From JBDIVL01 sp039794405 (lineage in GTDB: Bacteria; Planctomycetota; Brocadiia; Brocadiales; Brocadiaceae), in the NCBI GenBank assembly GCA_039794405.1, contig JBDIVL010000008.1:1-64000 (forward strand): a stretch of 64,000 nt of DNA, given 5' to 3'. Positions 48,646 to 58,089 of this stretch are shown here, piece after piece (positions within the stretch are counted from its first letter, which is position 1; the number at the start of each line of letters is the position of its first letter). Position numbers and translations under genes: made by a program. The notes beneath the pieces were generated by a model. It had not been told where the DNA came from and searched no databases. It saw only the letters and a program-made list of their open reading frames with translations.

Positions 48646-50190
48646 CTAAAAACCCTTTCCCGTACGGGTTTCATCTACAAACTCTTCGGTTGAGTCATCA
48701 ATAGCACGGGTTGAGCGTCCTTTTGCCTCATGTATGTAAAGGTTCTTGGAGTCCAACTGATTGTTTGGTACAGGTGGCAAGGCCATCTCATATTTAACAG
48801 GCTGCAGATGGTCAGCAAGGCGCAGATTAGGATTGTAAACACTATCAAATTTCCAAAGCATTTTGATGAAGTTCGTTTGCCCGTGGAACAGGTGATTAAG
48901 GGCAATTCTTCCGGCAGAACAAATTCCTGATAAACCTAAATGCTTTTTATTTAAAACTCCTTGAGTTTTAACCAATTCTCTATAAAACTCAGGAAGCGGC
49001 AATTTTGTAGGTAACACGGTGTGTTGAATATCGAAAAGACGGTAATCACGGGTTTGAAGTTTGCGTGATTCAGTCTGCCAGGTTTCAGTACCAGGATAGG
49101 GAGTATTAACACTGATGTTGACAATTTCTGGAATTCCCATACACCATTGTCGAACAACCTCAAATCGCTGCCGGTCCCAATCAGGATCAGCAATTAAATT
49201 AATCGCAACAGTAATTCCGATGGAACGGGCAAATTCCAATGCCTCAAAATTCTTGATTAGATTAACCCTTTTACGATACCTCTTTAGCCCCTCTTCATCA
49301 ATAGCTTCAAGGCCAAGAAAAATATATTTGAGACCAAGTTCCTTCCAGAATTTGAAGACTTCACGATTGCGCAGGAGTACATCACCCCGTGTTTCCAGAT
49401 AATAACACTTTTTTATCCCTTTCCTGGCAATGGCTTTCCCGATCTCGAAACCATGTTGAGCCTGAATAAATGCCACATCATCCACGATAAAGACGCCAGA
49501 TTCCTTTATTTGTTTCAAATCATCTACAGCCTTATCCGGGCTTACTATCCGGTAACTGCGGCCATAAAATGTCCAGGCGCTACAAAAGGAACAATCCCAT
49601 GGACAACCCCGGCTAAATTCAATTGAAGAACACGGATCCAGGACACCGATGAAGTATTTCCGACGACGGCGTAAAAGGTCACGCGCAGGTTGAAGGTCAT
49701 CAAGGTTTTTTACAAAAGCAGGAGGAGGTCCTTTCTCTTTAGTAGTTATAACTCCTGGAACCTTAGTCAATGCCCTGCGGTCATGCTCAACTGCTTGTAG
49801 GAGTTGAACAATGGACGCTTCCCCTTCTCCCGCAAGAACACAGTCAATAGCTCCTTCAGCATGCCGGAGGAGCTCCCGCGCAGTAAATGATGCACTATGT
49901 CCGCCAACAATGATGAAGCTGTCCGGAAGTTTTTTCCTTGTTATCTTTATGAGATCAATAATCTCCGGTACATTTGGTAAATAATTACAGGAGAAAGCTA
50001 CTATATCAGGTTTCCATTGATTAATAATTGCAAAATAGTCCGCATGGGTTTCTACCTGTAAATCAATTAATTGAACCTTATGGCCGGCGTGGCGAACTGC
50101 CTGAGTCACCAGCTCTAATCCTAAAGGTTCTAATCGGAGGAAAATCCTTGAATACATAAGCGCACTTGGATGAACAGCAAGAAATTTCAT
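48646..50190 (-). CDS. hpnR: B12-binding-type radical SAM protein, probable hopanoid C-3 methylase
   Basis: A 514-residue protein. The N-terminal cobalamin-binding-type Rossmann domain begins MKFLAVHPSALMYSRIFLRL. The radical SAM domain carries the cluster motif RGCPWDCSFCSAW with C196, C200 and C203. The N-terminal sequence, with LEPLGLELV, LIDLQVETH, AFSCNYLPNVPEI and VGGHSASFTARELL, matches what I remember of HpnR, which methylates hopanoids at C-3. Hopanoid synthesis fits a planctomycete of the anammox group. No other hopanoid gene is nearby. The radical SAM class is certain; HpnR is likely but should be tested against other class B methylases. Confidence 0.75.
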   Translation of the reverse strand: MKFLAVHPSALMYSRIFLRLEPLGLELVTQAVRHAGHKVQLIDLQVETHADYFAIINQWKPDIVAFSCNYLPNVPEIIDLIKITRKKLPDSFIIVGGHSASFTARELLRHAEGAIDCVLAGEGEASIVQLLQAVEHDRRALTKVPGVITTKEKGPPPAFVKNLDDLQPARDLLRRRRKYFIGVLDPCSSIEFSRGCPWDCSFCSAWTFYGRSYRIVSPDKAVDDLKQIKESGVFIVDDVAFIQAQHGFEIGKAIARKGIKKCYYLETRGDVLLRNREVFKFWKELGLKYIFLGLEAIDEEGLKRYRKRVNLIKNFEALEFARSIGITVAINLIADPDWDRQRFEVVRQWCMGIPEIVNISVNTPYPGTETWQTESRKLQTRDYRLFDIQHTVLPTKLPLPEFYRELVKTQGVLNKKHLGLSGICSAGRIALNHLFHGQTNFIKMLWKFDSVYNPNLRLADHLQPVKYEMALPPVPNNQLDSKNLYIHEAKGRSTRAIDDSTEEFVDETRTGKGF

Positions 50191-50202
50191 AGACCTGTTA
50201 CC

Positions 50203-50240
50203 TGTTTCGGTTCAACCGAGGACGATTGAACCAGCCCTGA
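50203..50240 (+). repeat. GGTTCAA hairpin repeat, copy E (right half)
   Basis: gtttcGGTTCAA (50209-50215 for the arm)...TTGAACC (50226-50232), then agccctga, the same flank as the other copies. It fills the short spacer between the Lon-like gene and hpnR. Confidence 0.65.
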
Positions 50241-50256
50241 AAAAAATCTTATACGA

Positions 50257-52698
50257 TCAAGATGTGCTTTTATTCCTCAACACATCACTAAAAAAAATCT
50301 CCGATCTTCTTAACGTTTCTTCAAAATTGGCCAATTGTTTACTAACCCTTTCATTTATGGTATCAGGAGGAAAGGTGCCGTCATCGCGTCTTCCCCCTGC
50401 TGTCATTCCAGTTAACAGCTCAATGCCTTCATCGATGGTATTAACTGCCCAAATAGTAAATTTTTTAGCCTCAACAGCCTCTACAACATCTTCACGCAGC
50501 ATCAAATTCTGCACATTGCTTCTCGGGACGATAACACCTTGTTCTCCCGTTAATCCTTTCACTCCGCATACATCATAATATCCTTCAATCTTCTGGTTAA
50601 TTCCACCGATAGCCTGAACATCGCCCAATTGATTAACAGAACCTGTAACAGCAATTCCTTGATTGATAGGTACGTTTGCCAGTGCAGATATCAGGGAATA
50701 AAGTTCTGCTGCCGAAGCGCTGTCTCCCTCAATACCCTCGTAGCTTTGTTCAAAAACAAGCCTCGCAGTTAACGTTGAAGGTTTCCCTTGCATGTATTTA
50801 TTTGCTAAATAACCGCTCACAATTAAAACTCCTTTACTGTGAATAGGACCTGCCAATTTAACCTCACGCTCAATATCAATAATACCACTCTGACCGGGAC
50901 CGACAGTTACAGTAATCCGGCTCGGCTTGCCAAACTGATAATCCCCCAAATTAATCACAGAAAGACCATTAACTTGTCCGACTTTTTTCCCAAAGGTGTC
51001 AATTAAAATGATCCCTCGATCTACCAGCTCCCGAATTCGCTCCTCCATCAAATTTGACCGGTAAACCTTTTCATCCAATGCCCTCTTAACATGTCTTGAG
51101 CCTACAAACGGTTTTCCATCCTGCACCGCCCAGAAATTTGATTCCCGTATAATATCTGCCAAACGGCCAAACCTTGTTGAGAGTTTTTCTTTACTTTCTG
51201 CAAGCCGGCAGGAATATTCTATAATACGGGCAGCACCCTCGCTGTCGAAATGCTTTATCTTTTCTTTATTACAAAACGTTGATATAAATGACATAAAGTC
51301 GTTTATATTTTCCTTTGTCATATCCATGTGTATATCGTAATCTGCTTTTACCTTGAAAAGTTCAGCGAAATCACGATCGTAAGTATACAACAAGTGGTAA
51401 TACAGGGGTTCCCCTATTAACACAACCTTTATATCAATAGGAATGGCCTGGGGACGCAAACTCTTTGTAGTCATAAACCCTAACCGCTCACTCAGTTCCT
51501 CTATTTGTATATCACAACTGCAAAGCACACGTTTTAATGCATCCCAGCTAAAAGCATTTCGCAAAACATCTTCAACAGGAATAATGAGATACCCACCATT
51601 GGATCGAAGCAGAGAGCCTGGTTTGATCATGGTAAAATCTGTAGTAAAAGCACCCATGATTATTTCCTTTTCTATTCGCCCAATAAGGTTACTATAGGTG
51701 GGATTAAGCTCCAGAATAACCGGTGCGCCTTTCTGTTTACTGTTGTCAATGAGCACATTTACCAGATATTTTTTTAAGACCGTATCTTGCATCATCTGAA
51801 GTTGAGGATCGGTAAATGGTAAAGGCGCAGCACCCTTCTGCTGCGGGGATACCTTAAATGTATCGATGTTTTTGAGAATATCCTCCTGTGCCTCGTGAAG
51901 GAACTTTACAATTTTTGGAAACCGATCATACTTCTCAACCAGATCATCAACCATTTCTCCAACAATATGCAAAGCAACCTGTTGGTCAAGTTCTTTCACC
52001 GTCTCCCTTGCCTGACGTTCTAATTTACGAATATTCTTCATGGCATCTTTCACTTCATCTTGCAATTTGCCCCGCTTATCTTGTATCTCTTGGCGTTCAG
52101 ACTCAGGAAGTAACTGGAATTCCTCATCACTCATCAACCTTCCTCCTTTTACGGGAATAATAATAATCCCCAAAGGGGTTGGCTGAATCGTAAAGCCTTC
52201 TTCAGATGCCATTTGATTAACCTCTTGTGAAATTTTTTCTTTTTGCTTCGTTAGTTCGTTTACGATTTCATCACGATGGGCAACATATTCATCGCTCTCA
52301 AATACCCTTGGTAAATCCTTTTGAATATGTTCAAAAAGGGCTTCCATATCTTTTTTAAATTCGTTCCCTTGACCGGCCGGCAGTTGAATCGCATTTGGGC
52401 TATATGGATTATCAAAATTATTTACGTAACACCAGTCCGGAGGAGTTTCTTTTGTCCTGGCAACATCTTCCAGGAAAGCCCTTACCGAAGACATCTTGCC
52501 AATACCCGGAGGACCTGCTACAAAAACATTATATCCAACACCCTGGATATTAATGCCAAATTGCAGGGCATCCACAGCCCGTTTTTGCCCAATAATCCCT
52601 TTTAAGTGCTCAAGATTAAAGGTATCTTTAATTCCAAGACTTGCTGGTTCAAGCGTCTTTCTCAATTCATGAATAGATAACTCACGATTCATTAGCAT
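50257..52698 (-). CDS. Lon-like ATP-dependent protease (LonB/LonC type)
   Basis: An 813-residue AAA+ protease related to Lon but without the N-terminal Lon substrate domain. Walker A is AGPPGIGKMSSV (about 60-71). A long helical insertion follows (about 150-270, rich in Lys/Glu). The C-terminal Lon protease domain has catalytic Ser660 in GDSASAAELYSL and Lys703 in INQKIEGYYDV. The Ser-Lys dyad is intact, so it should be proteolytically active. Length and layout match the COG1067 group. No transmembrane helix is seen. It is separated from the upstream GT4 gene by 64 bases and may share its transcript. Confidence 0.92.
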   Translation of the reverse strand: MLMNRELSIHELRKTLEPASLGIKDTFNLEHLKGIIGQKRAVDALQFGINIQGVGYNVFVAGPPGIGKMSSVRAFLEDVARTKETPPDWCYVNNFDNPYSPNAIQLPAGQGNEFKKDMEALFEHIQKDLPRVFESDEYVAHRDEIVNELTKQKEKISQEVNQMASEEGFTIQPTPLGIIIIPVKGGRLMSDEEFQLLPESERQEIQDKRGKLQDEVKDAMKNIRKLERQARETVKELDQQVALHIVGEMVDDLVEKYDRFPKIVKFLHEAQEDILKNIDTFKVSPQQKGAAPLPFTDPQLQMMQDTVLKKYLVNVLIDNSKQKGAPVILELNPTYSNLIGRIEKEIIMGAFTTDFTMIKPGSLLRSNGGYLIIPVEDVLRNAFSWDALKRVLCSCDIQIEELSERLGFMTTKSLRPQAIPIDIKVVLIGEPLYYHLLYTYDRDFAELFKVKADYDIHMDMTKENINDFMSFISTFCNKEKIKHFDSEGAARIIEYSCRLAESKEKLSTRFGRLADIIRESNFWAVQDGKPFVGSRHVKRALDEKVYRSNLMEERIRELVDRGIILIDTFGKKVGQVNGLSVINLGDYQFGKPSRITVTVGPGQSGIIDIEREVKLAGPIHSKGVLIVSGYLANKYMQGKPSTLTARLVFEQSYEGIEGDSASAAELYSLISALANVPINQGIAVTGSVNQLGDVQAIGGINQKIEGYYDVCGVKGLTGEQGVIVPRSNVQNLMLREDVVEAVEAKKFTIWAVNTIDEGIELLTGMTAGGRRDDGTFPPDTINERVSKQLANFEETLRRSEIFFSDVLRNKSTS

Positions 52699-52762
52699 CT
52701 CCCTTTCTCAAAAATTGATTAAGTAAGAATTTATGCAAATTAATTTGAATGATAAAATATTA

Positions 52763-54025
52763 TTATTTTTTCAGCATTGCACCCATAGACTTTGCCTTTG
52801 TCATGATTAAGTCAGTCTCTGCTTTTACCATGCGAATGATACCCGCCCATGAATTATTTTCTGTATCATGAATAACGCAGCCTTTATCAATGACATCTTT
52901 ATATACACGTAAGGCATGTTCGACACAGTGGTCTATTGAGAACTGATTTGCAGTCTCCCTGGCTGCTTTTTTTAAACCTTCCCGCTTCTTGACAGGTAGC
53001 CTGGCAACCCACTGCAAAGCCGAGACAAACTCTTCTTCATTTTCAGAAAATAATAAACGCCCGTTGACATAATCTCTCACAACCTCACGTACTCCAGGGG
53101 CATCGATTGCTACAACGGGTACACCTGCCGCCATGGCTTCAGTCAATACCAATCCTTGCGTCTCCGTTTGAGATGCAAAAGCAAAAACATCCATAGCGTG
53201 GTATGCATTTATCAATTCCTTATTTTGAAGAATACCCATATAATGTACACGTCTTCCCAATTTTTTTTGTTTTAAAAAATCTTTGACATCATCTTCCGAA
53301 GGTCCCTTGCCGATAATAAGGAAATGGGCATTCTTCTCCTCTTTAAGGAACAAGGCCACTGCATTGGCTAAAAACATAATATTTTTCTCGGGGGCAATCC
53401 TGCTAACAAATCCCACAACAAATGTGTCTTGAGGAACTCCTACTGACGTTCGAAATCCTATACCATCTCCCCCGGCAAATTGTTTAACATAGATACCAGT
53501 AGGAATTATATCTATAGGTGTTTCCACACCACGCTGGTGCAGCAGATCAGCAATACTTTGACTCGGTGCAAACACATGATCACAGAGATTTGCATATCCG
53601 GTGGATAATGCCACAACAAACCGTTTTAGAGCTTGAGAATCGCCAGGTACGTAGTGCGTATACCGCTCATACAGCGTATGGAAGGTAAAGATCAAAGGTA
53701 CTTTATACCTGGCAGCCACCCGGAGGGCTGAATCACCGACCAGATACGGGTGGTGTGAATGCACAATATCCGGTCTAAGGTCCTTCAAATGTTCGGAAAG
53801 CATACCAGGAATCGGGAGTTGTACCGAAAAACCGGTCTCATAAAAATTCTGAATAGCCGGAATACGGATCACATCTTTTTCTTTTTTTGGCATATTTTTA
53901 TATTTAGGGGCAACGATCACTACTCTATGGCCGCGCTTTCGATATTCATCTGAAAAGGTTTCTACGGATCGTTCCACACCACCTACAAATGGTTTGTAGG
54001 TATTTGTCATCATAAGAATATTCAT
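52763..54025 (-). CDS. GT4-family glycosyltransferase
   Basis: A 420-residue GT-B enzyme. The N-terminal domain begins MNILMMTNTYKPFVGGVERSV and contains DIVHSHHPYLVGDSALRVA. The C-terminal donor domain contains FVGFVSRIAPEKN and the EX7E motif EAMAAGVPVVAIDAPGVREVV. The pattern is closest to glycolipid-forming enzymes such as 1,2-diacylglycerol 3-glucosyltransferases, but GT4 also includes many polysaccharide enzymes. It follows the (alpha/alpha)6 glycosidase-like gene by 109 bases on the same strand. The pair may act on the same glycan, which is inference from position. Confidence 0.88.
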   Translation of the reverse strand: MNILMMTNTYKPFVGGVERSVETFSDEYRKRGHRVVIVAPKYKNMPKKEKDVIRIPAIQNFYETGFSVQLPIPGMLSEHLKDLRPDIVHSHHPYLVGDSALRVAARYKVPLIFTFHTLYERYTHYVPGDSQALKRFVVALSTGYANLCDHVFAPSQSIADLLHQRGVETPIDIIPTGIYVKQFAGGDGIGFRTSVGVPQDTFVVGFVSRIAPEKNIMFLANAVALFLKEEKNAHFLIIGKGPSEDDVKDFLKQKKLGRRVHYMGILQNKELINAYHAMDVFAFASQTETQGLVLTEAMAAGVPVVAIDAPGVREVVRDYVNGRLLFSENEEEFVSALQWVARLPVKKREGLKKAARETANQFSIDHCVEHALRVYKDVIDKGCVIHDTENNSWAGIIRMVKAETDLIMTKAKSMGAMLKK

Positions 54026-54134
54026 AATCTCACCTCATTTCACCCTGCAGTATAGTATTATTCCATAAAAACATTTTTTCCCATTCCTATGAAGACAGGT
54101 TTCTGCAAGTTTTTCATGCTACCCGTAAGATCTA

Positions 54135-56417
54135 TCAGGGATTTTGATTGCGGTTCCACTGCACAGGAGTTAATTTTACTGATTTCTGTCTAAATTCAGA
54201 AATTATTGGCTGACATCCAGCAAGCCGAACCTCGATATGAGGCTCTTCTTCGTACCAGGTGCCATCCCATTCAACGGTAATCTTTTCCTGACCAGAATTG
54301 ACCGATATCGAGACATTACCAAAAGAGGTTGGTGCAGGGCCAAAAAAGAGCGTGGTTCCTTGACTACACCAATGTTGTGGAATACCGGCGCACAGAATTA
54401 AATGCCTTTTCCCTTCCTCCCGTACAAAACAATTTCTCACCATGAGAACCCATTCAGCGGCAGCCCATACATGCTGGCCATCTCCCATACAACCTCCATG
54501 GCTACGGGGATGAATTGCCTCAGGCCATTGGCCGGTACTTGTTGCCAGAGACGCTATCGCATTCATCAGATCAAAAAAACGACAATCGGCAGCCCGCAAC
54601 AACACCTGAGCTATATGTAAAGTAAGATAAGGATTAATACCGGAGTGAATCATATCATGAAAAAAACCACCGTCGATGAGACATTCTTTGATAAGATGTT
54701 CTACCGTATCCAGTAAACGGGGATCAAGGGGTCTCCATAGCTGCAATGGATATCCGGCAGCTAATGAGCCGATTGCCCCGCTGTCCATCCTTCTATAAGG
54801 GGATGCCGGCATAGCAGAACGTCCTATACGTCTGGATGCAATCTGTAAGCTGCGATCAATTGAGTCCAATAAAGAGCCAGCTTCGTTCAGAAATTCGGCA
54901 GCAACATCATGTTCTCCAAATAAATTCATAAAATATGCTGCCGCCCTCAAACCGGCAACACTCCAAAAATTATCCCAATAATAATAGTCACTAGGGCCAA
55001 GATGCTCGGCGCTAAAACCCGATGGAAGCAGGCCTGCATGAGGAAGATCAAGGGATTCAGATATGCGTTTTCTTTTGATCCATCGGCCTCCATGCCGAAT
55101 GACACTTTGCCAATGGGTTTTAGGTTTTTTATTGGTTAATTCATAAAACCGTTTCAGAATCCACAAAACCTGGCCGTTAGAATCCCATTCTCCTTCTTGA
55201 GAGCGAAAATAACCCAGAGTTGTCTGATACGCAGGAAATAAATCGAAGACCTTCTCTACTCGCTCACTCAATCCTACACAGAGTAGTGCATGCAAGATAA
55301 AAGCTGCGTCCCGGAACCAAAAGCGTTTGTAGGTATAAGGTCCAGCATAAACAGTATCAGGTGAATGAAGAATGAGTGTTCTAAGAGCCGATTCATAAAG
55401 AAACTGAAAGCGTTTATCAGGAATACGTAATTCACACACTCCCCGGATGCTTTGTTCCCAATTGGTAAAAGAAGGCAATTTTGCTGATACGAGAACATGC
55501 TTCTTCTCTTTTTTCAGAGGGATATCAACCGTAATTTCTCTTGTATTATCCGGTTGAGTATGAAAAAGCACAGCTGCTGTAGCCATACCAACATCACATT
55601 TCACTTCGCTCCTCTCACCTTCAGCTAAGAGGTGATGATAAACATCTCCAGTACGGTAGTGAGAAAAAACCCATCGATCAGGAGAAATGCCAAAAAAGAC
55701 GTTATGCTCATGGTTAATCCTCCACCCCTTTTTATCAGGAAGCATCATGATGTCGTGAATAAAACTTATTCCTTCAGGGTTATACGGCCGTGCAGTAACA
55801 ATAATCCAGCCCCGGGAATTCGAATATCCAGTAAGGTGAATCCGGCATACCGGTATATCTGCTTCTAAAATCACCTCAGCCTTTGATTCAAGTGTAACTC
55901 TCTCGAGAGTAGACTTTGTTATTATGGCAAGATTCGGCTTGAAGATAAGATGTTGGGATACCGAAGGCAAACATGACGGTAAAATAATCTGTCCGTCTTC
56001 CGTGATCATCCAACTGTCTAATGACCACCCATCGTAAAACGGTGTGACTAACCCACGGGGATCAACGATGGGTATTTCAGAAAAATCAGGGATACCTAAT
56101 GCGGTCCAGTTCCGATGGGTAAGGTTAATATGGGTAATGGAGAACGCCCTTGGAATAAAAGAGTCGCTTTTTGGATCAAATTGCTGCTCTACCCAGTAAG
56201 GCCAAATCCAATCGAGATTATGCTGTATTGCCTGACTATTGATCAGTCCCCGTGCATGTAACACTGCACCTGCACGCAAAAGCTCAACCGGCACTGTAAC
56301 CTCAGAGGGCTGAGCGAAACGGCTAAGCCGGGAGAGGATTGAGAGAGGGTCTAAAAAACCATGGGACCGAGCCAAATATTTTATGATAAATCTCCATGGT
56401 AACCATTTTAGCCACAT
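54135..56417 (-). CDS. (alpha/alpha)6-barrel glycosidase-like protein
   Basis: A 760-residue protein. The first half is beta-rich. The second half (about 350-660) has the repeated helical pattern of six-hairpin glycosidases, including KRFWFRDAAFILHALL (about 368-383), EWDSNGQVLWILKRF and TGQWPEAIHPRSHGG. Tryptophan- and acid-rich motifs of this kind occur in GH15, GH37, GH63 and related families. No signal peptide is visible, so it would act in the cytoplasm, for example on storage or compatible-solute glycans. I cannot name the family with confidence. It precedes the GT4 glycosyltransferase gene. Confidence 0.65.
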   Translation of the reverse strand: MWLKWLPWRFIIKYLARSHGFLDPLSILSRLSRFAQPSEVTVPVELLRAGAVLHARGLINSQAIQHNLDWIWPYWVEQQFDPKSDSFIPRAFSITHINLTHRNWTALGIPDFSEIPIVDPRGLVTPFYDGWSLDSWMITEDGQIILPSCLPSVSQHLIFKPNLAIITKSTLERVTLESKAEVILEADIPVCRIHLTGYSNSRGWIIVTARPYNPEGISFIHDIMMLPDKKGWRINHEHNVFFGISPDRWVFSHYRTGDVYHHLLAEGERSEVKCDVGMATAAVLFHTQPDNTREITVDIPLKKEKKHVLVSAKLPSFTNWEQSIRGVCELRIPDKRFQFLYESALRTLILHSPDTVYAGPYTYKRFWFRDAAFILHALLCVGLSERVEKVFDLFPAYQTTLGYFRSQEGEWDSNGQVLWILKRFYELTNKKPKTHWQSVIRHGGRWIKRKRISESLDLPHAGLLPSGFSAEHLGPSDYYYWDNFWSVAGLRAAAYFMNLFGEHDVAAEFLNEAGSLLDSIDRSLQIASRRIGRSAMPASPYRRMDSGAIGSLAAGYPLQLWRPLDPRLLDTVEHLIKECLIDGGFFHDMIHSGINPYLTLHIAQVLLRAADCRFFDLMNAIASLATSTGQWPEAIHPRSHGGCMGDGQHVWAAAEWVLMVRNCFVREEGKRHLILCAGIPQHWCSQGTTLFFGPAPTSFGNVSISVNSGQEKITVEWDGTWYEEEPHIEVRLAGCQPIISEFRQKSVKLTPVQWNRNQNP

Positions 56418-57084
56418 ACATATTTCCCTTTATATTTTCCTGAATTTATTGTACACCTTCCTTCATGATAGAATCGATTTCAGATAATGAACAATTGGTT
56501 GGAAAAAACAGTTCCTCAATAAAACAAAAAGGCCTTACTGCAAAGATGTTTTCTGAAAATCTTCGGCAGTAAGGCCATCTTTATCTTGATAGTATAGAAA
56601 TTTTCATTTCATCATCATAAAGTTCATGCCCGGGAAATGCGTAAGTTCTTATACTTTTTTAAAGACCCTTTACTTTGTGTCCCCTGATTACTCAAGGTTT
56701 ACCTTTGTCGTGACATATTTACATGGAAAAGAACCATCATCCATTATTCGTAACTACGAGAAGTAGCGTATATATACCAGTAGAACGTATAATCACGGCG
56801 TCCCTGCAAAGAACACAATAACGGTCCTGCCGTATTTTAGGAACTGCCATGATTCATCATTTTGTCTGATGCTTCTCTTATACAATGTAACGAAACATAC
56901 CCTTTATATCAAGATTCAATGTTTTAAAACACTATTATTTTTCACTTAAAAGTTGAAGTCTTCCGATTATCTTGATATTATGCTCCGTCAAATAAGCGTT
57001 TAATTCGGCAATAGAAAGGGATAGTGTGTTGGTTATAGTACTCCATGGATAAAACCGAACATACTGTTTGCAATATGTGTAATT
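56418..57084. other. Spacer between the glycosidase-like gene and the DUF309 gene
   Basis: About 670 bases. The right part (56935-57084) is an in-frame open extension of the DUF309 gene, described there. A strong terminator lies at 56531-56576. Bases 56577-56934 hold no gene that I recognise. Confidence 0.5.
56531..56576 (-). terminator. Intrinsic terminator on the minus strand
   Basis: A perfect 11-bp stem GGCCTTACTGC / GCAGTAAGGCC with further pairing inside the loop (aagat/atctt), followed on the minus strand by tttttgtttt. It would end transcripts coming from the DUF309-like gene. Confidence 0.8.
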
Positions 57085-57660
57085 TTAAGATACCTGCAAA
57101 TAAATCAATGGCTTCACTGTTATCTGAAGATACGTTTGTTCTGAAATGGTGTGAGAAAAGAAAGGCGAGAAGAATTCATCAAGACGGGTAAGATACTCGT
57201 TGAGATTAATTCCCATGAATATTCCGGATGGATCATCCAATTTTTCAACCACCTGGCGCAATTTATTACGCCCCTCTGTAGAAAGAATCCTGAGTCCTGG
57301 CAATTTTCGAACATGATATTTGAGAAGCGAAATGGAAATCTGAATCAGCCCTTGAAAGAATAATTTGTAATCACCCTCCGTTCTTTTCCATAATCCTTCC
57401 CACACTTCACCAGCCTCCCACCAGTATGAAAAATTATAAAGATCAACACCATAGAGATAATCACCGTTTTCTCGCCATGCCTCAGGTGGCAGAACAGGTA
57501 AACCCACCTCTTCCTGTAAACCGTAACTATGTCCCCCAGGGTCGTAAAATGGGTGTAGAGTAGCCCCGGGTATGTGCCGGTAAGGTGGAAATGGATGCTG
57601 TGGACAATAACGCTGGCATGCAGGATCAAATGGTTTTGGTTGCTCAATGTTGTGTTTCAT
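57085..57660 (-). CDS. DUF309-like protein
   Basis: A 191-residue protein. The N-terminal region is rich in Pro/His/Tyr (FDPACQRYCPQHPFPPYRHI, then HPFYDPGGHSYG). The DUF309-type helical core follows: DYLYGVDLYNFSYWWEAGEVWEGLW, written here only as its ends, then FFQGLIQISISLLKYHV. Function is unknown for this family. After the TAA at 57085-57087 the same frame stays open for 49 more codons to a TAA at 56935-56937. It reads like protein (for example LSLSIAELNAYLTEHNIKI), so the gene may once have been longer or may be read through. It is a single-gene unit. Confidence 0.75.
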   Translation of the reverse strand: MKHNIEQPKPFDPACQRYCPQHPFPPYRHIPGATLHPFYDPGGHSYGLQEEVGLPVLPPEAWRENGDYLYGVDLYNFSYWWEAGEVWEGLWKRTEGDYKLFFQGLIQISISLLKYHVRKLPGLRILSTEGRNKLRQVVEKLDDPSGIFMGINLNEYLTRLDEFFSPFFSHTISEQTYLQITVKPLIYLQVS

Positions 57661-58089
57661 CCTAAAAATCTCCTGCAGTTAAACAATGTAGTTACTCAAA
57701 TTCTATCGAAAACCTCCCCATCAGATATTTAATATGTCGCTGTTAGTTCGAAAATCCGCTTACACAAAATGAAAATTCCTATATGATCAAATTATAAAAG
57801 CCCATTATAGTTGGTTCAATCTTGTAGATTAAACCATGTGTTTCGCATTAGCCTATGCATTTTTGATTGATGCCAAGCATAGAAAACATGCAAAACGTTC
57901 GGTTCAATCGTGGACGGTTAAATCAACCCTAAGGGCATGGACAAACTTGCAGAGAAGGGCAGAAGGGTTGTCTGTACTTTTGTTCCATGCCACCATGAAA
58001 GCCACATACATAAAATCGGATTTTATATTCTTTTGCTATGAAAAGCAATGTTTATGGTGTGATTTCGAGACTTGCAATAAGCATATGAA
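57661..58089. other. Spacer nuoN/DUF309 with repeat copy C
   Basis: About 430 bases. The main content is the second full-length copy of the double-hairpin element at 57808-57958. An ORF on the plus strand across it (57836-58135) is an accident of the repeat and overlaps the nuoN end. Confidence 0.6.
57808..57958 (+). repeat. GGTTCAA double-hairpin element, copy C (full length, decayed)
   Basis: The first hairpin is GGTTCAATC (57813-57821)-ttgta-GATTAAACC (57827-57835), with one mismatch. The second starts GGTTCAATC (57901-57909) but its right arm is degenerate. Throughout its length, including the inner segment with tgattgatgccaagcatag and the tail ggcatggacaaacttgcag, it aligns with copy B at 10808-10955. 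Confidence 0.8.
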
